Below, in pieces: positions 8,197 to 19,462 of a DNA stretch of 64,000 nucleotides (positions are counted from its first letter, which is position 1; every line of letters begins with the position of its first letter). Below the pieces are notes generated by a model. It searched no databases. It was not told where the DNA came from and was given only the letters and a program-made list of their open reading frames with translations. The stretch spans positions 3,100,001 to 3,164,000 of the forward strand of contig NZ_OU912926.1 of assembly GCF_918378365.1 (NCBI RefSeq), given 5' to 3'. This stretch comes from Candidatus Nitrotoga arctica (GTDB lineage Bacteria; Pseudomonadota; Gammaproteobacteria; Burkholderiales; Gallionellaceae). A program made the position numbers and the translations under genes.

Positions 8197-9101
8197 AGCT
8201 TATTTCCAATTCTGTTTGAAGCATTTTTCTTTGCCCATGCTATCAAACCTGATATCAAGCCGTCATCCCCTGCTGCAGTCGGCACAACCTCGCTCCAACC
8301 CAGCTTATGCGCAGTTTCGGCAATGCGTGCGTGCGTCACAAATAATGGCACAGTGGCAAGCCGTTTTTTCGCCATGCTATCCAGCATGGCCCACAAATAA
8401 CCTAAAGCCTCGCTACTGGTTACTGTAATGGCATCTAGATTGGCAGCAAGTAACATGGTGGCATTCTGACGCGGCCTGGCACGTTGGTAACATGTGACGT
8501 ACTCAACCTTTGCGCCACGCGCTTTAAGGGTATCGCCCAATAACTCACGTCCGCCATTGCCGCGAAAAATCACCACACGCCAGCCTGCGATCTGTTTTAA
8601 TTCCGGCAGCGCCAGCAATGCTTCGCTATCGAAACGATCCTGCGGCGCGATGACATTTTTTACACCGTAATCGCGCAGTGCGCAAACACTGCCTTGTCCT
8701 ACCGTCGCAATTTTTAAGGTCGTTGGCAACGTATTATATTGTTCGGTTGAACCACCAACGTTACCCTCACCCGCGTTATTGCCCACATCTGTTCCATTTG
8801 CCAGGGGAGAGGAGCGAGAAGAACCAAGCTGATTAGGGGAGAGAAATTCGCTTGTAGCGTTAATAGCTTCCATGCCATAACGTACCGCATTGGGGCTAAT
8901 AAAAATAGCAAGATTGAACTCATGCAGACGGGTGATAAGCGCGCGCAAGGGCTGCGAGTCAAGCACCGGGCTGACTTCCAACAAGGGAAACAGGGTGACT
9001 TGTCCGCCAGCTTGAGCTATGCGTTGTGCCAATTGCGTTGCCTGCTCGCGCGGGCGGGTCACCACGATGTTCAATCCGGCTAGTGGCTGCTGTTGCATCA
9101 T
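8193..9101 (-). CDS. hemD: Uroporphyrinogen-III synthase with an internal insertion
   Basis: 302 aa against about 250-265 for the family. The first domain begins GLNIVVTRPREQA; later blocks are FISPNAVRYGMEAI, IATVGQGSVCALRDYGV, GWRVVIFRGNGGREL and AITVTSSEALGYL. The enzyme closes hydroxymethylbilane with inversion of ring D. Residues about 83-127 (8721-8855) are a low-complexity Ser/Gly/Asn stretch with no counterpart in the fold. It lies where the chain crosses between the two domains, so folding may survive. Two adjacent ATG codons start the gene. hemX overlaps its end by four bases, and a 111-base gap separates it from hemC. That gap is large for this operon, so a second promoter is possible. 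Confidence 0.93.
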   Translation of the reverse strand: MMQQQPLAGLNIVVTRPREQATQLAQRIAQAGGQVTLFPLLEVSPVLDSQPLRALITRLHEFNLAIFISPNAVRYGMEAINATSEFLSPNQLGSSRSSPLANGTDVGNNAGEGNVGGSTEQYNTLPTTLKIATVGQGSVCALRDYGVKNVIAPQDRFDSEALLALPELKQIAGWRVVIFRGNGGRELLGDTLKARGAKVEYVTCYQRARPRQNATMLLAANLDAITVTSSEALGYLWAMLDSMAKKRLATVPLFVTHARIAETAHKLGWSEVVPTAAGDDGLISGLIAWAKKNASNRIGNKL

Positions 9102-9212
9102 GCTAAAAACAAATTTTGTTTTATTACAGTCATTGGCAGTGAAATATATCTACCCAAACAAATTGTATTCTTTTTATCTTGTTGCCTCTGTAGTGAATTG
9201 TTGTGTCAAATT

Positions 9213-10157
9213 TCATAGAGCAGCAAGAATCTTATCCGCGCCCTGCGCGCGCAAAGCTTGCGCCACAGCATTACCTAATGCTTCAGGATCGGCGGTTGGA
9301 CCACATAGTTCAGCATGCGCCATATGCCTGCCATCCGGGCTGCCGACAAAACCTCGCAAGCGCAGCTCATTGCCCACTATTTCTGCAAAACCACCTAGCG
9401 GCACTTGGCAACTACCCGCCAGCGCACGGCTCAAAGCGCGTTCCGCCTGCACACAAGCAGCAGTATCCGCATGGTGCAGTGGTCGCAACAGGACTTCCAG
9501 ATCAGGGCGGGAAAGGAGACATTCAATGCCTAGCGCACCCTGACCGACTGCCGGCAAGCTATTCTCAGGAGAAATTAAATCGCGGATACGATCGCCTAAG
9601 CCCAAACGCTTCAAACCCGCCGCTGCGAGGATGATGGCGGCATATTTACCTTCGTCCAGTTTGCGCAAACGGGTCTGCACATTACCTCGCAATGACTCAA
9701 TTTTCAGGTGAGGGAAACGCGCACGTAATTGACTTTCACGGCGTAAGCTGGAAGTGCCTACCACACTGCCCAGCGGTAGTGCTTCGAGATTGGCATGGAG
9801 GTTAGACACAAAGGCATCGCGTGCATCTTCACGCTTGCCAATACAGGCCAACATAAACCCCTCGGGCAAATGCATGGGCACATCCTTCAGCGAGTGCACC
9901 GCAATATCAGCGCGTCCATCTTCCAGCGCAGTCTCAAGTTCTTTCACGAACAAACCCTTGCCACCGATTTTAGACAGCGTTACATCAAGAATTTGATCGC
10001 CTTGCGTAGTCATGCCCAATATGCTGATTTCGGTTTGTTGGTATAATGCGCGCAACCGATCACGGATAAATTCTGCCTGCCACATTGCCAACGCGCTTTC
10101 ACGCGATACGATGACCAGTTTTGCGGGGACGGTTTGCGCCTGAGATACCTGATTCAT
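9213..10157 (-). CDS. hemC: Porphobilinogen deaminase (hydroxymethylbilane synthase)
   Basis: 314 aa from ATG 10157, which has AGGAAA about six bases upstream; the frame is open upstream to 10208 but that part has no homology. Motifs are [47 protein letters not shown] and the dipyrromethane-cofactor Cys in GSCQVPLGG. It polymerises four porphobilinogens. It is the first gene of hemC-hemD-hemX-hemY and is divergent from ppc, with about 100 bases between them holding both promoters. Confidence 0.97.
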   Translation of the reverse strand: MNQVSQAQTVPAKLVIVSRESALAMWQAEFIRDRLRALYQQTEISILGMTTQGDQILDVTLSKIGGKGLFVKELETALEDGRADIAVHSLKDVPMHLPEGFMLACIGKREDARDAFVSNLHANLEALPLGSVVGTSSLRRESQLRARFPHLKIESLRGNVQTRLRKLDEGKYAAIILAAAGLKRLGLGDRIRDLISPENSLPAVGQGALGIECLLSRPDLEVLLRPLHHADTAACVQAERALSRALAGSCQVPLGGFAEIVGNELRLRGFVGSPDGRHMAHAELCGPTADPEALGNAVAQALRAQGADKILAAL

Positions 10158-10258
10158 TGCTTTTCCTGAATCTTTAGTTGTAAATTCGATTGCGCCGCAT
10201 TCTAACATGAGCCTATTGCGCGCGCGTTATACCGTATGCTGTAGAAGACACCTGTTTT

Positions 10259-13045
10259 ATGAAGATAAACGCCATGAACTTGCTTGCCACACCTGCCGAC
10301 ATATCATTTAAAGACATACCACTACGTGAAGACATTCGCCTGCTCGGACGTATCCTTGGTGACACCCTGCGCGAGCAGGAGGGCGATAAAACCTTCGATT
10401 TAGTCGAGAACGTGCGACGCTGTGCGGTGCTTTTCCGCAAGACTCAGGACGAGCGCGATCGCGACCAACTGGAACAAATTCTGGATGCGTTGTCGCCGCG
10501 CGACACGTTGTCCGTAGTTCGTGCCTTCAGTTATTTCTCGCAACTGTCCAACATTGCCGAAGACCTGCACCACAACCGTCGTCGCCGCTCGCATCTCAAT
10601 GCTGGCTCACCGCCACAAGAAGGAAGTCTACAACTGGCTCTCGATCGTATACAAGAAAAGAATATTTCTGCCGAGGCGATGCAGGCTTTTCTCAATAAGG
10701 CGCTGATCTCACCGGTGCTGACCGCACACCCTACCGAGGTGCAGCGCAAAAGCATTCTCGACTGCCAGCTCATCATCGCTAGCCTGCTATCAGACCGTGA
10801 TCGAATCGACATGACACCGGACGAGCTTGCCGATAATGAAGAAGCACTGCGCCGCTTCGTGCTGATTCTGTGGCACACGCGCATGTTGCGCACTTCCAAA
10901 TTAACAGTACCGGATGAAATAAAGAATGGGCTAGCCTATTATCGCTATACTTTTCTCAGTGAAATTCCCAAGATTTATGCCAGCCTGGAAAAGCAGATAG
11001 AAGCGCGCTTCGACAAGCGCTTGCGCGTTCCGCCATTTCTACGTATCGGCAGCTGGATCGGCGGCGACCGCGACGGCAACCCGTTCGTCACGCACCAGGT
11101 CATGCTGGACGCGGCCATGCGGCATTCAGCTACAGTACTGGAATACTATCTGGCGGAAACTCATCTGCTCGGTACACGACTGAGTCTGTCTACCCGGTTG
11201 GTAAAAGTCAGCCAGGAATTGGAAACGTTTGCCGCGCAATCGCCGGACAAAGCGGTGAGCCGAGAAGATGAACCTTATCGCCGCGTGCTGATCGCCATCT
11301 ACTCGCGTCTGGTGGCTACGACAGAACAACTCGGACATCACGTCAAACACCTGCGTGCCATTGGCCAAGATGCCAAACCTTACGCTAATGCGCAAGAATA
11401 TATAGCCGATCTTGACATTATTATTCACTCGCTGGAACAACACGGCGCGTTGTACTTGGCACGCGGACGAGTGGCTTATCTGCGCCGCGCCGTCGAGGTA
11501 TTCGGCTTCCATCTCGCACCGCTGGATATGCGTCAGCACAGCGGCGTGCATGAACAAGTAGTGAGTGAGTTGCTCGCCAAGGCAGGTAACACTAATTACC
11601 TCCAGCTGGATGAGGCAGGCCGTTGTAGTGCATTAATTATGGCGTTGCAGGCAGGCAAGGCATTGGCCAACGATTTGGAGCTTTTCTCCGATACCGTACA
11701 AAGCGAGCTGCAACTGATGCAAGTGACCGCAGAAATTCACCACCGCTTCGGTCACGTAGCACTGCCCAATTACATCATTTCCAAGACTGATTCAGTAAGT
11801 GACCTGCTCGAAGTGGCATTAATGCTGCAACAGGTCGGCTTGCTGGACAACTGTCATGAGTTGCACCTCAACATCATTCCGCTATTTGAGACCATCACTG
11901 ACTTGCGCAATTGCGGCGTAATCATGAACGAATTATTCTCTATTCCGTTCTATCGCGAACTGCTAAAGAGCCGCGACGACACACAGGAAGTCATGCTGGG
12001 TTATTCCGACAGTAACAAAGATGGCGGTTACCTTACCGCCAATTGGGAACTCTACAAGGCTGAACTCGAACTGGTTAAAGTGTTCGAAAAGCATGGCATT
12101 GAATTACGTCTCTTCCACGGCCGTGGCGGTACGGTGGGGCGCGGTGGCGGCCCAAGCTACGAGGCCATTCTGGCGCAGCCGCCGGGTAGCGTAAACGCTC
12201 AAATTCGCATCACCGAACAGGGTGAAGTCATCGCCAGCAAATATTCCGACCCTGAGATCGGACGGCGCAATCTGGAAATTCTTATCGCCGCCACCATGGA
12301 AGCCACGCTACTGCATCACCACGGCGATCATAACGGCAGCACCATGCCGGAATACCTCCGCATTGCAGAAGCGCTCAGTCTGGATGCCTTCGCCGCCTAC
12401 CGCAAACTGGTTTATGAGACTCCCGGTTTTACCGATTATTTTTTCGCTGCCACACCGATCCGAGAAATTGCTGAACTCAACATCGGCAGTCGCCCCTCCT
12501 CGCGCAAGGCATCCAACAGCATCGAAGATTTGCGCGCTATTCCCTGGGGGTTCAGTTGGAGTTTGAACCGCGTACTGCTGCCTGGCTGGTACGGTTTTGG
12601 GAGCGCCATACAACAATTTATCGAACGTGAAGGCGAGGCCGGGCTGCAACAACTACAAGCCATGTATCAAAACTGGGCATTTTTTCGCGGCCTGCTCTCC
12701 AACATGGATATGGTTCTGTCCAAGACCGATATGGGCATCGCCTCACGCTATGCCGAACTGGTGCCGGACGAAATCTTGCGTCACACCATCTTCAGCATGA
12801 TAGAAACGGAATGGCAACGCACTGTGGACATGCTATTCGCGATCACCGGCGCGACCACTTTGCTGGAAGGCAATCCAACCTTGGCGCGCAGCCTTACCAC
12901 GCGTACTCCCTATATCGACCCGCTTAACCACCTGCAAGTGGGGTTATTACACCGCCACCGCTCGGGCGATACCCACCACCTAGTGAAACGTGCGATACAC
13001 CTGACAATTAACGGAATTGCGGCGGGATTGCGGAATAGCGGATAG
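10259..13045 (+). CDS. ppc: Phosphoenolpyruvate carboxylase
   Basis: 928 aa, typical length; ATG 10259 is used, with ATG 10274 as an alternative. Catalytic blocks are present: LTAHPTEVQRKS with the essential His, WIGGDRDGNPFVT, MLGYSDSNKDGGYL with the active Lys, FHGRGGTVGRGGGPSYEAI, and a C-terminus ending LRNSG as in other PEPCs. It carboxylates PEP to oxaloacetate, the anaplerotic entry to the TCA cycle, which fits an organism that fixes CO2 or grows on sugars. It sits between hemC (divergent) and the response regulator (convergent). The sequence looks fully intact. Confidence 0.98.
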   Translation: MKINAMNLLATPADISFKDIPLREDIRLLGRILGDTLREQEGDKTFDLVENVRRCAVLFRKTQDERDRDQLEQILDALSPRDTLSVVRAFSYFSQLSNIAEDLHHNRRRRSHLNAGSPPQEGSLQLALDRIQEKNISAEAMQAFLNKALISPVLTAHPTEVQRKSILDCQLIIASLLSDRDRIDMTPDELADNEEALRRFVLILWHTRMLRTSKLTVPDEIKNGLAYYRYTFLSEIPKIYASLEKQIEARFDKRLRVPPFLRIGSWIGGDRDGNPFVTHQVMLDAAMRHSATVLEYYLAETHLLGTRLSLSTRLVKVSQELETFAAQSPDKAVSREDEPYRRVLIAIYSRLVATTEQLGHHVKHLRAIGQDAKPYANAQEYIADLDIIIHSLEQHGALYLARGRVAYLRRAVEVFGFHLAPLDMRQHSGVHEQVVSELLAKAGNTNYLQLDEAGRCSALIMALQAGKALANDLELFSDTVQSELQLMQVTAEIHHRFGHVALPNYIISKTDSVSDLLEVALMLQQVGLLDNCHELHLNIIPLFETITDLRNCGVIMNELFSIPFYRELLKSRDDTQEVMLGYSDSNKDGGYLTANWELYKAELELVKVFEKHGIELRLFHGRGGTVGRGGGPSYEAILAQPPGSVNAQIRITEQGEVIASKYSDPEIGRRNLEILIAATMEATLLHHHGDHNGSTMPEYLRIAEALSLDAFAAYRKLVYETPGFTDYFFAATPIREIAELNIGSRPSSRKASNSIEDLRAIPWGFSWSLNRVLLPGWYGFGSAIQQFIEREGEAGLQQLQAMYQNWAFFRGLLSNMDMVLSKTDMGIASRYAELVPDEILRHTIFSMIETEWQRTVDMLFAITGATTLLEGNPTLARSLTTRTPYIDPLNHLQVGLLHRHRSGDTHHLVKRAIHLTINGIAAGLRNSG

Positions 13046-13052
13046 AGTTAAA

Positions 13053-13078
13053 GGCAATGTCATTGCCCCTCATTTTTA
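13053..13078 (+). terminator. Weak hairpin downstream of ppc
   Basis: GGCAATGTCATTGCC (13053-13067) can fold into a short stem, followed by CATTTTTA. Position and T-run fit a modest intrinsic terminator for ppc. Confidence 0.45.
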
Positions 13079-13215
13079 TGTAAGTCTTGTTTTATGTAAA
13101 TCTTGGGGGATTCTTGATACATGAAAGCATGTTTGCTGATTCCTGCCTGCATTCTAATTACAATAAACTTTAATTTGGTTGGTTCGGCAAGGTAAATAAA
13201 ACGTGACCAAACCAA

Positions 13216-13980
13216 CTAACCAAACTCTTTCACAATAAACTGCTGTCTGCGACTAATCGGCAACATCTCGTTTAATTGCTTGAGATTGACTGTCCAATGT
13301 GAGTCACCGCTTTTCTCATCGACAACTTTTTCAAAGCCGACAATCTCGTCTTTCGCCACCAAACAATTGCGATGGATACGGATGAACCGTGCGGCAAATT
13401 CCTTTTCCAGCGCGCCGAGCGATTCTTCAATCAGATACTCACGTTCCACTGTGCGCACAGTAACGTATTTCAGCTCGGCACGCAGATACAGCACTTGCTC
13501 GATAGGAAGAAGATGGATCTTGCCACGTTCGTGAATAGCCAGATTTTTACGCGGCTCAGGGGCAAGTTCCTGTAATTTTGCAATCGGTAAAGGCAGGGCA
13601 GAACGTGCACGTGTGAGGGCCTCGAATAACCGCCCAAGTCGGATAGGTTTGAGCAGATAATCAACGGCATGCAACTCAAACGCCTGAATGGCGTAAACAT
13701 CATAAGCTGTGGTAAAAATGATTGCTGGCGGCTTAGGCAGTTTGTTGAGATGCAGTGCCAGCTCGATTCCATCCATTTTCGGCATCCGAATATCTATCAG
13801 CACCACGTCAACTTGCACTTCAGATAACTTATCCAGCGCCTCGTGGCCGTTACCTGCTTCGCCTACCAGTTTCAGCGGCAGTTGTTCAGCGCAATCGGTG
13901 AGCAGATCCTTAAGGCGATTGCGTGCAGGCGGCTCGTCATCCACTATAAAAACAGTGAGGGGGATTTCAACATCGTTCAT
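13216..13980 (-). CDS. LytTR-family response regulator (AlgR-like)
   Basis: 254 aa. The receiver domain (residues about 8-125) has the acidic pocket VDDEP, the phosphoacceptor Asp in VLIDIRMPKMDG, the switch Thr in FTTAYD and the Lys in LLKPIRL. A LytTR DNA-binding domain (about 150-250) shows the typical HERGKIHLLP, YVTVRT, FIRIHRNCLV and LNEMLPISRR elements. It lies 73 bases beyond the end of the kinase gene upstream of it, in the same direction, so the two form a two-component system. By gene order it is the AlgR counterpart found next to hemC in gamma- and betaproteobacteria. Target genes are unknown. Confidence 0.93.
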   Translation of the reverse strand: MNDVEIPLTVFIVDDEPPARNRLKDLLTDCAEQLPLKLVGEAGNGHEALDKLSEVQVDVVLIDIRMPKMDGIELALHLNKLPKPPAIIFTTAYDVYAIQAFELHAVDYLLKPIRLGRLFEALTRARSALPLPIAKLQELAPEPRKNLAIHERGKIHLLPIEQVLYLRAELKYVTVRTVEREYLIEESLGALEKEFAARFIRIHRNCLVAKDEIVGFEKVVDEKSGDSHWTVNLKQLNEMLPISRRQQFIVKEFG

Positions 13981-14053
13981 TGAACTCTCCTTTGAAGTTT
14001 AACCAAGCAATGTAGCCCTCTTTTCCCACGCGAGAACTTTTACTCTGGCTCTC

Positions 14054-15073
14054 TCAAGAGACAGGAAGCAACTGCACAAGTTCCTTTACATACGGCAGCT
14101 TGATATGCACGCGGTAAAAATCCTTGCCAATCTCAACCTTATAACTTGCTTCGACATCGAATTGCAGCGCTAAACGTTCACGTATATTGCTCAATGCTAT
14201 TTTGTTGCCTACATGGTGGCTGCCTTGTTCCTGACGCGGGTTATATATTTCAAGGTGCATTTCATTGCCGTTGCAATATAGCTTGATCTCAACAATTCCG
14301 CCCTCGGCCAGCGGCTCAATGCCGTGATATACGGCATTTTCAAGTAATGGCTGCAAGATCAGCGGTGGCAGTAACGCATCATCCGGCATATTGTCGGTGT
14401 ACCAGTTTACTTTGAGACGTTCGCCCAAGCGTAATTGTTCCAGCGCGAGATACTGACGCGCAAGCGCCACTTCTTGTCGCACAATCACTAACTCGCCATC
14501 GTGTGCCATCGCCATACGAAACAGATCGGCCATATCTTCCAATGCGGTTTCAGCACGCTTGGGGTTGGCGCGAACTATACCCAGCACTGCATTGATACTG
14601 TTAAACAGGAAGTGCGGGCGGATACGAGCCTGCAAGGCTTGCAAGCGTGCCTTATCCAGGGCAGGGGAAAGAGCATGGGCACGAAATTGAAAATAGACTA
14701 ACAAAAGGCTCGCAATAACACTACTGAGCAAGGCGTTACGCCAAGAATGGAAATACCCATAATCTACAGTGGAAATGTACAGCCTGCCCCCCAGATGGTA
14801 AATCATCAATGTGACAGACATTGCCAATAGTAGTACTACAGTGGCGCCCCGTTTGTAGGTCAACCGTACTAGCCAGGAATTAAGCATGAACAATAGCGAC
14901 AAGTTCAACAACAACACCGGCTGTAGCAGCGCAGAGATGTCTATTAGGCGCTCTAGGATGTCCTGCCAAGATGATGCTAGTGTAATGGCCCCCAACAGCA
15001 CCATACCATTGACTAACAACAGGCTACGCAATATGACACCCCAGTTACGGAAATCGGGTAACGCATTGGACAT
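14054..15073 (-). CDS. LytS/AlgZ-type sensor histidine kinase
   Basis: 339 aa from ATG 15073 ([12 protein letters not shown]). The frame is open further upstream, but those residues would cover the argH promoter and look non-coding. Four hydrophobic helices fill residues about 10-125. They are followed by a His_kinase domain with the phosphoacceptor in [15 protein letters not shown], an N box ([14 protein letters not shown]) and a glycine-poor ATPase tail ([15 protein letters not shown]). There is no periplasmic domain, so the membrane segment itself is the likely sensor. It is transcribed with the response regulator at 13216 and divergent from argH. Confidence 0.92.
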   Translation of the reverse strand: MSNALPDFRNWGVILRSLLLVNGMVLLGAITLASSWQDILERLIDISALLQPVLLLNLSLLFMLNSWLVRLTYKRGATVVLLLAMSVTLMIYHLGGRLYISTVDYGYFHSWRNALLSSVIASLLLVYFQFRAHALSPALDKARLQALQARIRPHFLFNSINAVLGIVRANPKRAETALEDMADLFRMAMAHDGELVIVRQEVALARQYLALEQLRLGERLKVNWYTDNMPDDALLPPLILQPLLENAVYHGIEPLAEGGIVEIKLYCNGNEMHLEIYNPRQEQGSHHVGNKIALSNIRERLALQFDVEASYKVEIGKDFYRVHIKLPYVKELVQLLPVS

Positions 15074-15151
15074 CGTGTTTTGATTTATACTTTGCATATT
15101 TGGCATGACAGATATATCTCTGTATATGCCGCACATTCTGGACAAGAGACG

Positions 15152-16546
<1,395 letters not shown>

Positions 16547-16555
16547 ATATTTAAA

Positions 16556-16573
16556 GGCGACCTTACGGTCGCC
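16556..16573. terminator. Hairpin between convergent argH and grxD
   Basis: GGCGACC-TTAC-GGTCGCC is a 7-bp perfect stem with a four-base loop. On the minus strand it is followed by TTTAAATATTT, which suits a grxD terminator. On the plus strand it is followed by an A-rich run, so for argH it would be weaker. Confidence 0.6.
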
Positions 16574-16604
16574 CAGAAAAAAACCAATACCTAATACCAT
16601 TTCT

Positions 16605-16925
16605 CTATGATTGGAAATCCTTATGGAGTAATCTCTGTAACTCTCCATTGTTATACATCTCACTCACGATGTCGGAGCCACCAATAAATTTGCCATGAAC
16701 ATAGAGTTGAGGAACAGTTGGCCAATCAGAATAGTCCTTGATGCCTTGGCGAATTTCCGGATCAGCAAGCACATCAACGGTAAAAAGCCCGGTCACGCCG
16801 CATGCATTAAGAGTTTGTACTACATTGGCAGAAAATCCACATTGTGGAGATTGTGCTGTACCTTTCATATATAACACCACAGGATTGCTGGTTACCTGTT
16901 CTTTGATGAGCGCTTGTACGTCCAT
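16605..16925 (-). CDS. grxD: Monothiol glutaredoxin (Grx4 type)
   Basis: 106 aa from ATG 16925, with AGAGG nine bases upstream. The CGFS active site is in [12 protein letters not shown] near residue 30. The glutathione-binding [16 protein letters not shown] and [15 protein letters not shown] follow. Monothiol CGFS glutaredoxins carry and deliver [2Fe-2S] clusters with BolA partners. It is convergent with argH. The length is right for GrxD. Confidence 0.96.
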   Translation of the reverse strand: MDVQALIKEQVTSNPVVLYMKGTAQSPQCGFSANVVQTLNACGVTGLFTVDVLADPEIRQGIKDYSDWPTVPQLYVHGKFIGGSDIVSEMYNNGELQRLLHKDFQS

Positions 16926-17162
16926 ATTATAGCCTCTAAAATTTAGTTGAATAATTTGCCGAGGCATATTAGCAGCACGTTAACTACCCGGTCAAGGATT
17001 AAGCAAATGCTCGCCTAGTGTTTTCTACTGACGTTCACCCTGCCCACAGAGACGAAAATACACTGGTTCCACCATCGCAAAGGAGCACATAAACATTGCT
17101 CGCCCCATATCCCTATCGATTTTCACCTTTTTTGCATGTCCCGCTTGAACACAGTGATAAGG

Positions 17163-17444
17163 CTATAGCACGCCACGTTCAATCTCATGAAGATAAATAA
17201 AATCCGGTGCTTTTACGCCAGCCTTTTTCCTGATTTCCACCAATTCTGGAGATTCGAAGAAACGCCGGGCATTGTCCAGTGATGACCACTCTGAAAAGTG
17301 GACGATGTTATTTGCCTCGTTGTCGTAATGCAGCAACTGGTAGCTGAGTTCTCCCGCCTGTTTTCTGATGAACACTGCTTGGTCAAATACCGCTTTCCAT
17401 GCTGGGTAGGACTCGACCTCGTGAATAATTAAAACGTGTTGCAT
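17163..17444 (-). CDS. Small ABM-like (dimeric alpha/beta barrel) protein
   Basis: 93 aa from ATG 17444, preceded by AGGGAGG six bases upstream, one of the best ribosome sites in the window. The sequence (HVLIIHEVESYPAWKAVFDQ, then HYDNEANNIVHFSEWSSL and ARRFFESPEL) has the alternating strand-helix pattern of antibiotic-biosynthesis-monooxygenase or heme-degrading-type small barrels. No catalytic residues can be named. It follows the cupin gene by 29 bases and ends an apparent operon of four small genes (VOC, GNAT, cupin, this one). A function in oxidative or electrophile stress is possible but unproven. Confidence 0.7.
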   Translation of the reverse strand: MQHVLIIHEVESYPAWKAVFDQAVFIRKQAGELSYQLLHYDNEANNIVHFSEWSSLDNARRFFESPELVEIRKKAGVKAPDFIYLHEIERGVL

Positions 17445-17473
17445 ATGAACCTCCCTGATAAATAGCCTTGGCG

Positions 17474-17955
17474 TTAGGTCTTCATGTTTTTTGGATCGCT
17501 TATATGCTGTATCTCTACGAGATTCCAATCACCATTGTTGCGATATAGACGTTTCCCTTGATTCGGATAATCTGAAACATCTTGTTGCAGTCGTTGTCCC
17601 ATGACAAGACAGACCAACGTTTCATCACCATCATTGACAATAACGTGTGCCGCCGTGTTGCGCGGAAACCCAACGAAATCACCTTTTTCGAATTGATAAG
17701 AATCACCCCCAATGATTAAGAGTGCCTTTCCCAGAAAGCACGTACACACATTCTTCCTCGTAATGGTGTTTATAATATTCGGTTGTATTCTTTCCTGGCT
17801 CGACGGAGATTATATGTACGCCAATGATTCAGACCAATTGCGTCGCCCAAGGATTTATTGATGCACACGGCGTTGGGATTCAGAAAATGAACCTTGCGAT
17901 CCCCGCTCATTTTCTCAATGTCAGCCGCTTTAAGAAGCAATCTACGCGTTTGCAT
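17474..17955 (-). pseudogene. Cupin-domain protein, broken by two frameshifts
   Basis: A complete cupin of about 159 aa can be rebuilt only by two frame changes. Segment one (17955-17824) starts at an ATG with AGGGG upstream and ends SLGDAIGLNH. One extra base at 17823 leads to segment two (GVHIISVEPGKNTTEYYKHH, 17822-17727), holding the metal-binding His-rich cupin motif and EEECVYVLSGK. A second extra base near 17726 leads to segment three (LLIIGGDSYQFEKGDFVGFP, to 17474), ending with GQRLQQDVSDYP. The order and spacing match an intact cupin family, so it is either a recently inactivated gene or two base-call errors. The gene begins seven bases after the end of the GNAT gene. Confidence 0.8.
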
Positions 17956-17962
17956 AATTCCC

Positions 17963-18510
17963 CTAGCCAGATTTTGAGTCAAAGCGCGCATCAGACCGCT
18001 TTTCCAGCACCTCAATTTTCAGGGCTGGGTTTTTAGGGATGCCGACACCTTGCGAAAGTGGATAGTCCATTATGGAACCTGTTTGCCGATAGCCACGCCG
18101 TAAATAGAAGGCAATGAGTTCACTTCTTGAGGACACAACACCCATGATGAATTCTCTGCACCGAAAACGTCAAAGGCGTACCTTTCAGCCTGAAAAAGCA
18201 TTTGCTTGCCCGCACCGACACCTTGTAGTGCTGGCCTAACCGCAAGCATTCCAATGTGGCTATTGCTGCGATCTTTTTCGACCTGAACACACGCCACAAT
18301 TTTTGAATCTTTAAGGCCGACAAGAATAACGGAATTGAGCTTTGATAGGGTTTCGGCAATTTGACTGGCACTCGTTCTGCTTCCAGCCACTAAATCGGAT
18401 TCATGCGTCCAGCCGGACGCACCGGATTCTGGACGATACGCTTCGTTAACGAGTTTGGCTATTACCTCAGAATCCGAATTGCTGGCTATGCGGAATGTAT
18501 CAATGCACAT
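17963..18510 (-). pseudogene. GNAT-family acetyltransferase, frameshifted
   Basis: The N-terminal part runs from ATG 18510 (MCIDTFRIASNSDSEVIAKL) through the acetyl-CoA-binding block HIGMLAVRPALQGVGAGKQM. Near 18145-18155 the frame shifts by one missing base. The expected C-terminus (MGVVSSRSELIAFYLRRGY, then VLEKRSDARFDSKSG) continues in another frame to 17963. The rejoined protein of about 180 aa has the full GNAT layout. Without the shift repair the product ends early, about 28 residues after the break. It lies between the VOC gene and the cupin gene, all on the minus strand. Confidence 0.8.
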
Positions 18511-18590
18511 ATTTCGGGCTGCCTTAACGTAAAACTGAAAAGCGTGAGCGACCTGGCGCAAAATATCCGTCTCGACTTCAGGGCAGGGCC

Positions 18591-19013
18591 TCACTCTTCG
18601 GGCAACAACTGTGGGTTCCACACGACCTCCCAGAGATGATAATCCGGATCTTGAAAATAACCGCCGTAACCGCCCCAAAAGGTCTTCTGTGCTGGCTTGA
18701 CGATAACAGCACCTGCACTTTTTGCCTGCTCCATAACGGCATCAACTTCGGCTGTGGACGAGACGTTATGACCGATAGAGAGTCCGGTGGGGTTGGGAAT
18801 ACCTATCGGAATTCCTGCATCGTGGGCGAGGCTCTTGCGCGGCCAAATTGCTAGTTTTAAACCGGGCTGTAAATCAAAAAAGGCTACGGCCCCATACTCA
18901 AATTCTTTGCCGACGATGCCTTGTGTTGGCAAGCCGAGACCGTCGCGGTAGAAATGCACCGCCCGTTCCAAATCGTCAACGCAGAGGGTAATAACTGTGA
19001 TGCGTGGTTTCAT
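18591..19013 (-). CDS. VOC (glyoxalase/bleomycin-resistance) family protein
   Basis: 140 aa from ATG 19013, with GAGAAAAAGAG upstream. Two beta-alpha-beta-beta-beta modules are readable: ITVITLCVDDLERAVHFYRD and the second with VDAVMEQAKSAGAVIVKPAQ, then GGYGGYFQDPDYHLWEVVWN. Candidate metal ligands are the conserved His of DPDYHLWE and the Glu after it, with the N-terminal acidic position less clear. The substrate is unknown. It is the first gene of the small-gene run on the minus strand and, unlike its two downstream neighbours, is intact. Confidence 0.88.
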   Translation of the reverse strand: MKPRITVITLCVDDLERAVHFYRDGLGLPTQGIVGKEFEYGAVAFFDLQPGLKLAIWPRKSLAHDAGIPIGIPNPTGLSIGHNVSSTAEVDAVMEQAKSAGAVIVKPAQKTFWGGYGGYFQDPDYHLWEVVWNPQLLPEE

Positions 19014-19366
19014 GGCATGGCTCTTTTTCTCGTTGAGGGCATGATAGCTCGTTGATTGAGGCCAACGCCCAAACTCACCTACCGCTATGGAGCGTAGCGG
19101 AATAGCGGTCAGGTGGGGCGTCATGGGACGAAACTGCTACGCGGAGAAACGCCATTCTCACTACCCGGGGGATGAATTCAAAATACACCTCATCCCAGAT
19201 TTTGGGAATGTTTAACGTTCTGACGAGATTATTCCGTAATAAAAGCACATTTGCCAAAATATTTCGAGTAACGTTAACGGGTGCATCTGCATTACCTCAA
19301 CCTAAATGGCACGCAGCCAAAATGACTTGCTTTTATTTCCTTCCGCTACCCTAGGCAGACGGTTAG

Positions 19367-19462
19367 GGAAACGCTGATTAATTCAAAATTTTGCGGAATT
19401 TCGCGTGTAACCAATTGATTTTTAAATGTGTGAAATTCTGACGCGAGTTAATCAGCGCTTCC
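19367..19462. mobile_element. 96-bp MITE-like element with 15-bp terminal inverted repeats and TTAG duplication
   Basis: The left end GGAAACGCTGATTAA (19367-19381) and right end TTAATCAGCGCTTCC (19448-19462) are inverted copies with 14 of 15 matches. Each is flanked directly by TTAG (19363-19366 and 19463-19466), a 4-bp target duplication of the YTAR type used by IS5-group elements. No coding capacity lies between the ends. It is probably mobilised by a transposase encoded elsewhere. Confidence 0.8.

Noticed and set aside
17460..17480. GGCGTTAGG resembling an integron attC core near the cupin/ABM boundary
   Set aside because: No paired RYYYAAC core or attC-like fold was found around it, and the neighbouring genes share ribosome-site-coupled operon spacing rather than cassette spacing.
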